Source: Methylobacter luteus IMV-B-3098
GTDB lineage: Bacteria; Pseudomonadota; Gammaproteobacteria; Methylococcales; Methylomonadaceae
Length of the DNA stretch: 64,000 nt
Direction of reading: 5' to 3'
NCBI RefSeq assembly: GCF_000427625.1
Contig: NZ_ATYJ01000014.1
Location: forward strand, 124,001-188,000
Of this stretch, positions 8,621-18,337 are shown one piece after another (within the stretch, counting starts at the first letter, position 1; every line of letters begins with the position of its first letter). The notes under the pieces were generated by a model. That model was not told the DNA's origin and did not search any database. It saw only the letters and a program-made list of their open reading frames with translations. A program made the position numbers and the translations under genes.

Positions 8621-9589
8621 TTATAGAATCCCAAGCTTATGAATTTCCTTATTGAACTCATCGGCCCTGGCCGCTGGCAATTGCCCATTGAAATACGCCT
8701 TGATTTCGCTTCTCCTGGCATTCAAGTGTTCACATAATGCCGTGGTGTTATAGCCGTGCCGGGCTAATTTCGGTTCCAGGGTGTTCAAGTCTGGCGACAG
8801 CACGGCTTCTATAAGCTCGACATTGACCGGTTTTGTCCCCGTGATGGCGCCCTTTATCAAAGCGAGTGTCAGGTAATGGCAGATTTGTAATGGCGTGATT
8901 AACCGTTCCGCCAAGAGATTGATGGCATCCGGTGCAACGATGTCATGAATAGGCGTTTTAGGCTTGCTGCACTGCTCCAATAGCCATTCGATATACCGCT
9001 GTTTCTGTTGTCCCCAACTGTCCAGGCTGAACAATTTGGCCCGGGCTCCGATTTCTTCCATGGCCGGCCTGTTGAGGTCATTACCCAGTTTCGGGTGGCC
9101 CACCATGATAATGGTCAATGTGCCCTTAGCGTCCTCAATCGTTTCTATCAATTGTTTTAAGCCAATTAACGTGCGCCAATGGAGATCATGGGCGCCATCT
9201 ATAAAGAAGGCAATCGGTTTGTTAATTTTACGGACCAATTCCTGAAGCTTCCTTTCCCTGATTTCGGCTTGGGTTGGCACCTTAAACTCTTTTGCGGTCG
9301 GCAAATCGGCGAACAGGGCGGTATATAACGTGTTGATGTTGACGCGGCGTTTATCGGTTGCCAACGATTTGGCGACGATCACTTGGTTCTTCTTTTTAAG
9401 GCCATCCTGGAAATGCCGGATCATCGTCGTCTTACCGACGCCAACAAGGCCGGTCAGGGTGATTATCCCGCCAGACAAGACCGCTATTTCAAGGCTGTTC
9501 AATATGCTTTTAAAGGCTTCCGTCTCGAAGTAATCGGTTTTGTCGAAGTCCTTCACTAAACCATAGTAGTGCATCATTTCACCATACAT
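8621..9589 (-). CDS. Transposon AAA+ ATPase (ExeA/TniB-like)
   Basis: 322 residues with a Walker A motif (LTGLVGVGKTTMI, about residues 43-55) and a Walker B-like AFFIDGAHDLHW. The N-terminal MHYYGLVKDFDKTDYFET is typical of ExeA-like ATPases carried by transposons, where they act with a DDE transposase in target choice, like MuB, TniB and IstB. The ATG overlaps the stop of the transposase gene by 1 bp (TAATG). Together with the genes at 9589..11877 it forms one minus-strand transposition operon. Confidence 0.85.
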   Translation of the reverse strand: MYGEMMHYYGLVKDFDKTDYFETEAFKSILNSLEIAVLSGGIITLTGLVGVGKTTMIRHFQDGLKKKNQVIVAKSLATDKRRVNINTLYTALFADLPTAKEFKVPTQAEIRERKLQELVRKINKPIAFFIDGAHDLHWRTLIGLKQLIETIEDAKGTLTIIMVGHPKLGNDLNRPAMEEIGARAKLFSLDSWGQQKQRYIEWLLEQCSKPKTPIHDIVAPDAINLLAERLITPLQICHYLTLALIKGAITGTKPVNVELIEAVLSPDLNTLEPKLARHGYNTTALCEHLNARRSEIKAYFNGQLPAARADEFNKEIHKLGIL

Positions 9590-10826
9590 TAGTTATCTCC
9601 CGAACGCTCCACCGAGCTTAAAGTAAAATACGCGCGAACTTTTTCCAGCACTGTATTCTTATCCAGCGAATCATCCAGGATCCTATTGATGGCCCCCATT
9701 TGCTGGTCGGTTAACCGGGACAACGGTTTGCCGAGATAATCGGCAATGGCTGTTTTGGCCTCCAGCTTGTTTTTAAAGGTGGCCGTTTGCAGGAAAGGGT
9801 TATCATCAAACGGTGTGGAATTCGGTTTTTCCAGGTGCAGTATATTGGCTTGGGTCAACAGGGCTTGATCACTGCTTTTGCTGCCGGATAACGCGGAGCG
9901 TGGCAGGCTGATCGTTTTGGCCAATTGCCCAATCCGATCCGCCTTAATTTCAACGTTGCTCTTTTTGTGCTTACGGAACTTGCCGAATGGGATGGGCCCT
10001 TCTTCGGGATAAAATGGCCCTTGTCTTTCGCTATTGAACTCGACATAGAGTTCGCTATCGAAAATGCCCCATAACAAGGTGATGTCTTGCCCCGCCATCT
10101 CGTGGCTTAATTGATAACGGATGCCATCAATACTGACACAGGCGTTGCTGTCCGCTTTACGCTGTTCTGGCTCGCGGGCAAAGGTGCGAAAACGCTCCCA
10201 GCTGCACATTTCCCGGAAACCTTGCGGCGGCAGGTTAAGCAGCCAATCATCCAACCGGGAATGATCTTCATGCCGGTGATCCATCGCGTTATATTCCTGT
10301 AAATACTTCCGCAACCAGGCGTTGGCTTCTTCCAGTGATTCCGGCTGCTGGAGATGGTACAGGGTTTCCAAGGAGGATTTTATGGTCAGGAACGAGCGTT
10401 CAACCTTGCCCTTTGAGCGTGCGGTGGTGCGGCGGCCATCACTGCCCTTGGGCATATGAACCCGTACTTCAACTCCCAGTTGCTTCATGACCCGCAAGAA
10501 GACGCGGCTTTTTGAGACCGGGCCGGCGTCCATGTAAATAACCGAAGGGATGCCCTGGAACGGACAGTTCTTGTCTTGCTTGGGGGACATCGCATTAAAC
10601 AGAAACAGCAGCGCGGTCATCGCGTCTTCGCCTTTGACGACATGGTATTCCTGGTAACAAACGCCGCTCCGGTCATCGATGACACCTGCCAAAGCCAGAT
10701 ATGCCGAACTTTCTTTGATCGCTTTGCCGGCAAATGCCGGTTTTTTCAAGTCTGACGGCGAGAAATCAAATTGCCAGCATTCATTGCTATGGGTGGCTTG
10801 AAAGGGCGTCCAAGGCGGCTCGATGG
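9589..10826 (-). CDS. DDE transposase catalytic part (Mu/Tn552-like), out of frame with its N terminus
   Basis: The open frame carries the DDE catalytic domain: first Asp in NECWQFDFSPSDLKK, second in VIYMDAGPVSKS, and the Glu in KVERSFLTIKSSLETL. A C-terminal region with MuA-like beta-barrel features follows. The natural N terminus is the helix-turn-helix piece at 10827..11258, which ends at WGYDTAA; stepping back one base there continues as LTIEPPWTPFQATHSNECW. So one transposase gene is split by a -1 shift near 10830. No classic slippery heptamer is seen, so a mutation is more likely than programmed frameshifting. An in-frame TTG at 10749 is the best start inside the catalytic half. Confidence 0.8.
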
Positions 10827-11258
10827 TTAGGCTGCGGTGTCATAACCCCATTGTGTTAAATAGCGGCTGACCGTGCTGAGTTTGAGCCGGCCGGGTTCAA
10901 CTTTAACCAGGCCTTCGCTGGTTTCAATGCCGTGCCTTTCGAGGAGTTCAATACAGGCTCTGGTGGATAAACGCCGGCCCTTTTTGCTGGTCGTCCTCAG
11001 TTTTAGCGCCGCAACCAATTCGCAATAACGGCGCATATCGGCTTCCGTCAGTATCCGGGGTTTATTGTAATCGCTGCGAAATGCCAGATAAGGCAGTTGA
11101 GGTTTCCTTAATAACCGCCGGAGTGTGGCAGGTGAAATGCCAAACGATTCGCAGGTTTCCTCAATAAGCGCTTTGCGTTGGGCGTTTCTGGGCGATAACA
11201 CATCCAATTGGTTTTGAAGCGCCACCAGCACTTCAAAGGGGATGCGTTTACGCGGCAC
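10827..11258 (-). CDS. Transposase N-terminal helix-turn-helix part
   Basis: 143 residues from a GTG at 11258 that overlaps the resolvase stop. It contains two predicted helix-turn-helix stretches (CESFGISPATLRRLLRK; RACIELLERHGIETSEGLVK) and ends RYLTQWGYDTAA, which normally continues into the DDE domain encoded at 9589..10826. It most likely binds the repeats at the transposon end (12053..12171). Confidence 0.75.
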   Translation of the reverse strand: MPRKRIPFEVLVALQNQLDVLSPRNAQRKALIEETCESFGISPATLRRLLRKPQLPYLAFRSDYNKPRILTEADMRRYCELVAALKLRTTSKKGRRLSTRACIELLERHGIETSEGLVKVEPGRLKLSTVSRYLTQWGYDTAA

Positions 11259-11877
11259 GAACCTTGTCCTGTTTAGGCCGGCTGATGCCGTGCTTGCTCA
11301 TCCAGTTGCGCAAATTGGCCGGTGTCGTGCCATAGCGCCCGGCAATAAAAAACTGGGTCGCACCATTGGCCAACAAGGCTTCGATTTCGGGGCGAAACGG
11401 ATCGAGTTTGCTCTTACCCGGCCCTTTGGGACGGCCTAGCGTCATGCCAGCAGCTTTCTTTGCGCGTAATGCTTCTTTCGTCCTTTGCGAGATCAAATCC
11501 CGTTCGATTTCAGCGGCCATGGAAAAGGCCATCGCGACGATCTTGCTCTGGATGCTTTGGTCAAGCCGCCAATTGCCTTTCACCGAATAGACATGGATAC
11601 CTCGTTCCATGGCGATCGATAATATTTCCATGCATTCCAGCATACTCCGCCCTAACCGGGACATTTCGCTAACGACCAGGTTGTCTCCTTTTTTGAGGTC
11701 TTCAATGACCTGGGCAATCTTGCGTTTATGCCAGGAGATTTTACCGGAGACCTTTTCTTCAATGAATTTAACTTGTCCCAGGTTATGGTGGTTGGCGAGC
11801 GTCAAAATATCCGCCTTGTTTTTCTCTAAATCCTGGTCTGCGGTAGACACCCTTAGATAACCAATAGTTTGTGCCAT
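11248..11877 (-). CDS. Serine recombinase (resolvase/invertase family)
   Basis: 209 residues from the ATG at 11877. The catalytic domain is complete: TIGYLRVSTADQDLEKNK contains the nucleophile Ser, and VVSEMSRLGRSMLECMEIL and ERDLISQRTKEAL carry the conserved Arg residues. A C-terminal helix-turn-helix (FFIAGRYGTTPANLRNWMSK) follows. In such transposons it resolves cointegrates. It is the first gene of the minus-strand transposition operon. Confidence 0.9.
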   Translation of the reverse strand: MAQTIGYLRVSTADQDLEKNKADILTLANHHNLGQVKFIEEKVSGKISWHKRKIAQVIEDLKKGDNLVVSEMSRLGRSMLECMEILSIAMERGIHVYSVKGNWRLDQSIQSKIVAMAFSMAAEIERDLISQRTKEALRAKKAAGMTLGRPKGPGKSKLDPFRPEIEALLANGATQFFIAGRYGTTPANLRNWMSKHGISRPKQDKVRAA

Positions 11878-12052
11878 CATTTTTGCCAAAAATACCTTGA
11901 AAATCACTAAGGGTAATGAAAACCCTAAAAACAGGTTTTATAATAACCAAAAAAGAATCGGAAACACAGCGCTTTTCTTTAAATAAACACAGCAGTAAAA
12001 ACGTTCGTTTTTACTGGTGGTTTTGCTCAAAAAACCCATTTTTAAAGCACCG

Positions 12053-12171
12053 GATAAAATCAACTAAAGTGAGAAATCCCAATCGATAAAATCACTTAAT
12101 GTGAGAAGACTAAAAAACAGGGGCAATTAATGCGAGAAAAACTGATTTTATAAAATCAGCTAATCTGAGAT
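12053..12171. repeat. Array of four transposon-end repeats
   Basis: Four imperfect copies of a motif like ATAAAATCANCTAATGTGAG begin at 12053, 12085, 12124 (short) and 12150, all in the same direction, just upstream of the resolvase gene. Multiple transposase-binding repeats are typical of Tn7, Tn402 and Mu-like element ends. The opposite end near 8600 shows no clear array, so it may be lost. Confidence 0.6.
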
Positions 12172-12279
12172 GAAAATACCGGATAAGTGCAAGAAATCGC
12201 GATGATGAAATCAAGAAACTACAATTACCGGCCGATCACTCGTTTCAGCTCAATGGCAGTTGAAAGTCAGAAAACCGCC

Positions 12280-12369
12280 ATTCAACGCCAAACTAAGCCG
12301 CACCGCCGCGGACATTGGGTTTTGCGCAGTTTTTATACCCTGCGTCGGCTTGTGAATGATTTGTTATGC
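12280..12369 (-). other. Candidate integron attC site
   Basis: On the minus strand the 90-bp segment begins GCATAACAAA and ends in GTTGAAT, with inner arms AAGCCG and CGGCTT. This matches the R/L box layout of attC recombination sites. It lies 164 bp downstream of the ankyrin gene in the same orientation, as expected for a gene cassette. No integrase of the IntI type is visible. Confidence 0.5.
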
Positions 12370-12532
12370 ATGTTCTCCTTCCAGAATTGTGTAGCCACAC
12401 ATGCTTCGCCGTTTGTGCTTTTTAGCGCCTGATGTCAGTAAATTCTATTCCCAAGCCTACTCAAACAGGTAACAGGAATCGTCTAGTTAGTAGGCAAAAA
12501 AGTTCAGTTATACTGTCCATGAGCGTCTCTTT

Positions 12533-14929
12533 TTACTTCGCTCCATGTGCCTTTAGCACCTTGACAAACTTCTCTTGCCCGTCATTTGTCGCTTGCTGCA
12601 ACACTGTAGCTCCTTCTCTATTCTTCACATTGACATCGACTCCCTTAGCGATCAGGAATTCGACCATATCCAACTTGTCCTGAAATGCCGCTACACGGTA
12701 TTCCGCAATGTGCAAAGGGGTGCCCATCTGATTTACCGCGTTAATATCGGCCCCTTTTGCCAGCAATAACTCAATAATTTCTTTACTCTTGGCATTTACT
12801 GCAAGATGCAACGGAGCACTTCCTTCAATGTCTCTTGCATGGACATCGGCATTCTTTGAAAGCAGCAGCTCTACCAATTGCTTATTTCCCCTGCTCGCAG
12901 CCCAATGAAGCGGGGTCTGCCGTTTCATTTCCCTAACATTAATATCTGCACCCTTTGCAACCAACAGTTCAACGACCTCAGTATGTCCATGGGCAATTGC
13001 CTCGTGCAACGGAGTCAAACCCTTATAATTTTGCGCATTAATATCCACCTTCCTGGTAAGAAGCAGATCAACAATATCTCTATAGCCCAGATACGCCGCA
13101 CCATGCAATGGAGTATCTCCAACGCTATTGGTTTCACTCGGATTAGCCCCCTTTGCCAACAGCAACGCGACCGTATCCTTACTCCAGCCTATTGCAGCTT
13201 GATATAATAACGTTCGACCGTATTCCTTCGCGTTAATGCTCGCCCCTTTTGCAAACAAATCCTCCAACGCTGCCGTATCCCCTTTGCGTACTGCTTCGAA
13301 CAAGAGCTTGGTATTTTCGGCTTGGCCAGCGCTGCGCTCGGTGGGGGCGGCAGTCACTTTAGCGCTCAAAAACTTGACCACTTCCTCTCTCTTATTCTTG
13401 GCTGCTAACTGCAATGGCGTCTCCCCGTTAGAATTCTTCGCATTGATGTCAGCACCTTTTGCTACTAAGAATTCAACAATCTCTTTGCAACCCCCACTTG
13501 CGGCCCAATGCAACGGCGTCAACAAATCAATATCCTGTGGGTCGATATCGGCCCCCTTCGCAAGCAACAGCTCGACCGCTTCTTTCTGTCCACAATATAC
13601 TGCCCTATGCAACGGCGTCAGTCCTCTTGGATCCCTTGCATGGATATCCGCTCCTTTTGTGATCATCATCTCTATGATCTCTTTATCGCTTCCTATAGCA
13701 GCATAGTGTAACGGAGTACTTCCTGCTCCCTTGTTCGCGTTAACATCCGCCCCTTTTGAAATCAACAATGCCACTATGTCTTTATGTTTATTGGATGCAG
13801 CTATATGCAACGGCGTTAATTCCAGATATCCGAGTGCATTGATATCCGCCTCTTTTGCAAGTAACAGTTCAATTATCTCCCCATATCCTTTTTCTGCAGC
13901 CACATGCAGCGGGGAATCCCCCAGCCGCGCTTTTGCGTTGACATCGGCACCTTTGTCTATCAGGAATTCGACCATATCTTTTTTTGCATGGTATACCGCC
14001 TCATGCAATGGTGTTTGCACGCCATCTCCACTTGCGTTGATGTCTGCCCCTTTTTCAATCAGGGACCGCGCTTGTTCAATGTCGCCAATCTCTATGGCAT
14101 CAGACAGTAGTATGGCGGGGTCAACATTTATGGCGATGGCATCCCACCATTGACTGAATACCTTTTGCCAGGACTCAAGTCCATAATGTGTGCCATCGTA
14201 ATAAATCTTGGCACGAAGAGGTGCCTTACCATCATTTCCCTTAGCGGTGATCAATAAATCAGCAAAACCATTGGAGACTGTGGGTTCTACGGATATGAAT
14301 AAATTTGCTTCCTTTCGAGAAACTTCTCTGTCGCCGCTGCAGCGATTTCCTCTGCCGTATTCCCATTGGGACATCGTCAAATCGAGAACGGGGCGTATGC
14401 GTTCGCCATCGACAACAAACAAGGTTAGCTCATCATCGCCTCCCCCTTCATACGTACATCGATCCTTAAATATATTCGTCCGCAATCCGAATGCTCTCGT
14501 ATTTTTGGAAAGAATGTAGCGCGCGGTATCAAGCTTTAATGAATAGCTATTGACCTCGGTCGCAGCATCTTCTTCTATGGTACTTTTGTATGAAGCAATA
14601 ATCTGACTTTTAGTGGTATCAACCAAGGCAACAAGCAACTGCTTTTCATATTCAACCCCGGCATCAAATGCAAAAGCGGCGATGCTTTTTGCATTGTCAT
14701 TAGGCCAATGCTTGCACACCACGGAGACAATTATGCCGCCGTTCTCTGTATTGGGATACATACCATCTCTAGGGTATGCAAAATCAGTGATTTTGAAATG
14801 TTTTCCGACTAGTTCAACGACTGACGGTTTACAATGTTGCTCATCGTCTATCCCAGATTGAGCCAAAACGGATTGGCTGAGCCAGAAGAAACATACAACA
14901 ATGGCATAAATTGTATGGCTGAAATTCAT
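12533..14929 (-). CDS. Exported ankyrin-repeat protein (16 repeats)
   Basis: 798 residues with a signal peptide (MNFSHTIYAIVVCFFWLSQS, cut near VLAQ), an N-terminal region of about 250 residues without a family I recognise, and then 16 ankyrin repeats. The repeats come in two blocks of eight, split by a 17-residue linker (VTAAPTERSAGQ...). Typical units read TPLHEAV, TPLHIAA, GADINA. Ankyrin repeats bind proteins; with a signal peptide this one probably acts in the periplasm or outside. The gene is followed by an attC-like site, so it may have arrived as a cassette. Confidence 0.9.
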   Translation of the reverse strand: MNFSHTIYAIVVCFFWLSQSVLAQSGIDDEQHCKPSVVELVGKHFKITDFAYPRDGMYPNTENGGIIVSVVCKHWPNDNAKSIAAFAFDAGVEYEKQLLVALVDTTKSQIIASYKSTIEEDAATEVNSYSLKLDTARYILSKNTRAFGLRTNIFKDRCTYEGGGDDELTLFVVDGERIRPVLDLTMSQWEYGRGNRCSGDREVSRKEANLFISVEPTVSNGFADLLITAKGNDGKAPLRAKIYYDGTHYGLESWQKVFSQWWDAIAINVDPAILLSDAIEIGDIEQARSLIEKGADINASGDGVQTPLHEAVYHAKKDMVEFLIDKGADVNAKARLGDSPLHVAAEKGYGEIIELLLAKEADINALGYLELTPLHIAASNKHKDIVALLISKGADVNANKGAGSTPLHYAAIGSDKEIIEMMITKGADIHARDPRGLTPLHRAVYCGQKEAVELLLAKGADIDPQDIDLLTPLHWAASGGCKEIVEFLVAKGADINAKNSNGETPLQLAAKNKREEVVKFLSAKVTAAPTERSAGQAENTKLLFEAVRKGDTAALEDLFAKGASINAKEYGRTLLYQAAIGWSKDTVALLLAKGANPSETNSVGDTPLHGAAYLGYRDIVDLLLTRKVDINAQNYKGLTPLHEAIAHGHTEVVELLVAKGADINVREMKRQTPLHWAASRGNKQLVELLLSKNADVHARDIEGSAPLHLAVNAKSKEIIELLLAKGADINAVNQMGTPLHIAEYRVAAFQDKLDMVEFLIAKGVDVNVKNREGATVLQQATNDGQEKFVKVLKAHGAK

Positions 14930-15156
14930 CGATGCTCTCTGTGAGTTCTAATATTATGATGGTAAGGCGTGCCGCTAGCTGTGCTTTAAAGTCCGGTAGG
15001 GTAGCGCCCAACTATTATTGGAGGTTCGGCTAACCAAGTCATAGGATTTCCTTTGTTGAGATTAAGTAAGCTGGATTAGCAGTTTCACCTTTGGTCATAC
15101 TAGGTACGATACCGTCAGGATTGATGAAACTAACGGCAAGGCTGGCGTAATAGGCA

Positions 15157-15792
15157 CTAATAAAATCGGCGGGCAAGTTGAAGGAGTAAATTCCATGTAA
15201 AAAAACTAGCTGTGGTATCGTCTAAGCTTGTGGTTGGATCGGCAGAATTAGCAATTAGCCAATTAGCTTTCGGGCAATATTGAGTCCAGATTTTTTGCAT
15301 ATTGCCTTTTTCTAAATCAACATTAGCCACCTTAAAGCCATACACCACCTTAATGTTGTAGCCTTACAAGTTAACTAGAAAAACAGCCTTATCATCACCC
15401 ACATAAGCAGCATTTGGATAGTAATAAATATCTTGAGTTAGATCTTTAGTCAAAGTGCCATGTTCAGGTTGCTGTAATACTTCGATTTTGGCTTTTGTAG
15501 TATCTATTGCTTGAAAATCTGGCCCTTTCCCACTGCGCAATAGTTCTAACGTACTTATATCTCCTTGGCCGTATTCCGGATATTTCAAAGGAAAGATATT
15601 CCATGCCATTTCTGCCGGAGATAGAGGCGAAACACTAGAATTACTCACGTATTCTTCTTCTGAATCAATTCTTCTATCGGCTTTTGGGCTTAAATAGCAG
15701 GCACTTACAGTACCGTAAAGTTTACTGACATTTGGCTGTGCTGCTTGAGCTATCAGAACTACAGGCATTTGGTGCTGTGGCATATGGGGCAT
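15157..15792 (-). pseudogene. Unknown-family protein, paralogue 1, broken by a stop codon
   Basis: MPHMPQHQMPVVLIAQAAQP starts a protein that reads IEVLQQPEHGTLTKDL and AAYVGDDKAVFLVNL, then a TAA at about 15366, then continues in the same frame as GYNIKVVYGFKVANVDLEKG. In the intact paralogue (16504..17193) the stop is a Gln (VNLQGYNIK), so CAA to TAA explains it. The PEHG...YYP...VFLVN core looks like an Ig or cadherin-like beta-sandwich; this is a guess. Function is unknown. Confidence 0.65.
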
Positions 15793-15846
15793 ATTCGTAG
15801 AGCCATACTATGAATATTGATTCTGCGTAGGGGAGATGGAGATTTG

Positions 15847-16400
15847 CTACGAGTTAGGATCTGGGCAATATTCATTATAAATGCTTTCTGGGCTGTCATT
15901 ATCAAAATCAACATCCTGCACATTAATGCAATAGACCAGCTTGATGTTGTAGCCCGATATGTTGACTAAAAATTCGGCTTTATCCATGCCCTCATATCCC
16001 TGGTCAGGATAGTAAGAAACGTCCTTTCCCTGCGAGAAGTCTTTGCTTAAGTTACCATGTTCTGGCTGTTCTAAAACTGTGACAGTAGCATTTTTATCAC
16101 GTATAAAACGATAATCTATTTCTTTATTGCGAACTGCATCTTCCAACAAAGATTTATCTTCAGCATGGGCATATATGCTTTCATATAGGCTCTGTAATGT
16201 GGATTTTTATGATCAAATATGGTTGACGCATAAAGTCTTACACCCAATTTTTTTTCTCTTTCTGCTTGATCTGTTTTATCTGCTACGGTGCATACCCCGA
16301 TTGAACCGTATAATTTCTCGATGCTGGGCTGTGTAGTTTGAGCTGCCAGAACCACAGGCATTTGATGCTGTGGTATATGGGGCATATCCATGGTGGGCAT
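15847..16400 (-). pseudogene. Unknown-family protein, paralogue 2, broken by a frameshift
   Basis: Begins MPTMDMPHIPQHQMPVVLAA, nearly identical to paralogue 1, and ends with VTVLEQPEHGNLSKDFS and GYEGMDKAEFLVNISGYNIK. A one-base shift near 16195 separates the halves: the first frame reads DHKNPHYRAYM and the second resumes as LQSLYESIYAHAEDKSLL. The second member of a three-gene tandem family. Confidence 0.65.
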
Positions 16401-16503
16401 ATCAATTTATCCTAGTTAAATAGCAAATTTTATTTATAACGCTTGAAATACGTTTCGTGGGTCACTCGTAGTAGTTGTAGAGTATGCTGAGGTATAAAAT
16501 GCA

Positions 16504-17193
16504 TCATTCGAGCTGACTGATAAGCCCTGCACTCTGCAGCATCCAAAGTGATGTTGGCGACATAACATCAAAATTTATAGCGCTAAAATGCGTATCGGAG
16601 GTAGTAGAAATCCTCCATATGTATGGATCAGGACAATGTTTCTCCCTGGCCAGACTGCTAAGGTTCTCAAACGGTCTGAAATCCACTACTTTAAAATCAT
16701 AAGTTACTTTAATATTGTAGCCTTGCAGATTAACCAGGAACACCGCTTTGTCGTTACCCTGATAATCTGGAACTGGATAATAAGAAATGGTTTTATGAGG
16801 GGATAAGTCTTTACTTAACTTGCCATGTTCAGGCTGCTCCAGCACCGTAACTGTTGCATCTTCACTATCATACCTATCATAAGTTGTCAGTTTCTCTCCA
16901 TGCATGGCCTTTTCTACATCTGAGGGGCTTAATGATACGCCGCCTTCTGCTGCAAATTCCGGATATTTGAGATTCCAGTAAAGAGAGGCTGTAAATCTGA
17001 GGGATAAATCATAAGGAACCAGTCCCATTGCATCTTTCTCAATGACAGGCCCTTGCGGTATAGCCAGGCATACACCCATGCTGCCAAACGGTTTATCTTC
17101 CGCTACCTGAGCATTTTGTTGTGAGGCTTCTGCAACCAACATCACAATCGGGAAGTCTTGTGGCAGGGTCTCCGGTAAATTTAACAACGGCAT
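16504..17193 (-). CDS. Unknown-family protein, paralogue 3 (intact)
   Basis: 229 residues from ATG 17193, which has a ribosome binding site (AGAGGAAAAGG) and aligns with the starts of the two broken paralogues. Core: ATVTVLEQPEHGKLSKDLS, ISYYPVPDYQGNDKAVFLVN, LQGYNIKVTYDFKVV. No signal peptide of classic form. I do not recognise the family; the PEHG and YYP-x-Y-x-G-x-D pattern resembles bacterial Ig/cadherin-type modules. The last 35 residues differ from the paralogues, so the 3' end may be altered. It follows the transglutaminase-like gene in the same direction. Confidence 0.6.
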   Translation of the reverse strand: MPLLNLPETLPQDFPIVMLVAEASQQNAQVAEDKPFGSMGVCLAIPQGPVIEKDAMGLVPYDLSLRFTASLYWNLKYPEFAAEGGVSLSPSDVEKAMHGEKLTTYDRYDSEDATVTVLEQPEHGKLSKDLSPHKTISYYPVPDYQGNDKAVFLVNLQGYNIKVTYDFKVVDFRPFENLSSLAREKHCPDPYIWRISTTSDTHFSAINFDVMSPTSLWMLQSAGLISQLE

Positions 17194-17410
17194 GTCCTTT
17201 TCCTCTGGTTGAATATTAAATTTTTTTGCAGTGCTTCCCAATGCCTTCAATTCGTCACATTGGCAATATTTGCAATAATAGCACCATCTCAGCATTCCCT
17301 TTGAATCGAACCCAATCTTTTCGCGAATGGCGCAGTTGTGCCATAACCTGCCTTTCGGCAAATTTAATTCAATGGCACTTATGCTAAAACACAGACGTTC
17401 AACACTGGAG

Positions 17411-18031
17411 TTAAGATGCAGCCCATAGCGCAGTCGCCTTGAACGGCTTGTTAGCCGTTACAATCTGAATGTCCGGTAAATTATCTGCAACTTCTTTGTA
17501 AGAACTTGAGGATTCAAGTAGATCAACGATTATTTCTAAAGGTTTAGCCCATACTTCAATAAAATCGGCCTCGCCTTCTGTGATGATAGGAAATGCCAAT
17601 TGCTCATGAGGCGGATTGAATACAGCGTTCACTCCTTGCTTGTTGCCTCGAGCGTCAATTCTATACCAACCATAAGGTTCAAGATAAACGGCGTTAAGCC
17701 CATGTATGCAAAAAGGTGGTATGTCGTTAGCAACGGTGAGCCTTTGATAGCATAGCCCAGCCGGAATGCTGTTAGCTCTTAGCAATGCTGCGAGCAAATG
17801 ACTTTTTGCATAGCAGTAGCCAGTCTTATGAATTAGTACATCAGATGCTTTGCAAGTGACCGGATTAAGTTGATGATCCCAGCTGTGTTTAATTTCATCA
17901 CGAACGAATTCAAAGCAAATGCGCGCAATACTGTTCTTATCGTCCAACCCAACTGACAATTCCTTGGCTTTTTCTAATATTAATGGATTGTCCCAATCAA
18001 TATATTTTGAAACTTCTAAGTATTGCTTCAT
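17411..18031 (-). CDS. Transglutaminase-like cysteine protease family protein
   Basis: 206 residues with the transglutaminase/papain-like triad: Cys in TGYCYAKSHLLAALLR, His in FCIHGLNAVYLEPYGWYRID and Asp in the same block (RIDARGNK). Such bacterial proteins act as cysteine peptidases or cross-linking enzymes. No signal peptide, so probably cytoplasmic. It lies upstream of the three paralogues in the same direction with about 200 bp between, so a shared function is possible but unproven. Confidence 0.85.
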   Translation of the reverse strand: MKQYLEVSKYIDWDNPLILEKAKELSVGLDDKNSIARICFEFVRDEIKHSWDHQLNPVTCKASDVLIHKTGYCYAKSHLLAALLRANSIPAGLCYQRLTVANDIPPFCIHGLNAVYLEPYGWYRIDARGNKQGVNAVFNPPHEQLAFPIITEGEADFIEVWAKPLEIIVDLLESSSSYKEVADNLPDIQIVTANKPFKATALWAAS

Positions 18032-18337
18032 CTTTTTCTCTTGCTAGGCTGAAAAGTGATTCTCTAGATCTACATATCTTACATACTGGACTACAACATC
18101 AAAATGCTTTTTCTAAAAACTTTGTGATTTCAAACGGGATAACATGCATAATTTTCACGATAAACAGACCCAGATAACTTCAATACCTATGTTTACAACT
18201 GATTTGCCCAACCAGCTCAGCGACTGGCTGCTATGCTGCTAATTACTGCCATTCAAAAAATTCTAGTGAAAGACCGGTATCAATGGCCAACAGAATTAAG
18301 CCAGTTTCGGCCATTAAAATCGAGCCACTTTTCCCGG

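Noticed and set aside
12187-12432. 81-residue plus-strand frame
   Set aside because: Overlaps the attC-like site and has no protein-like features.
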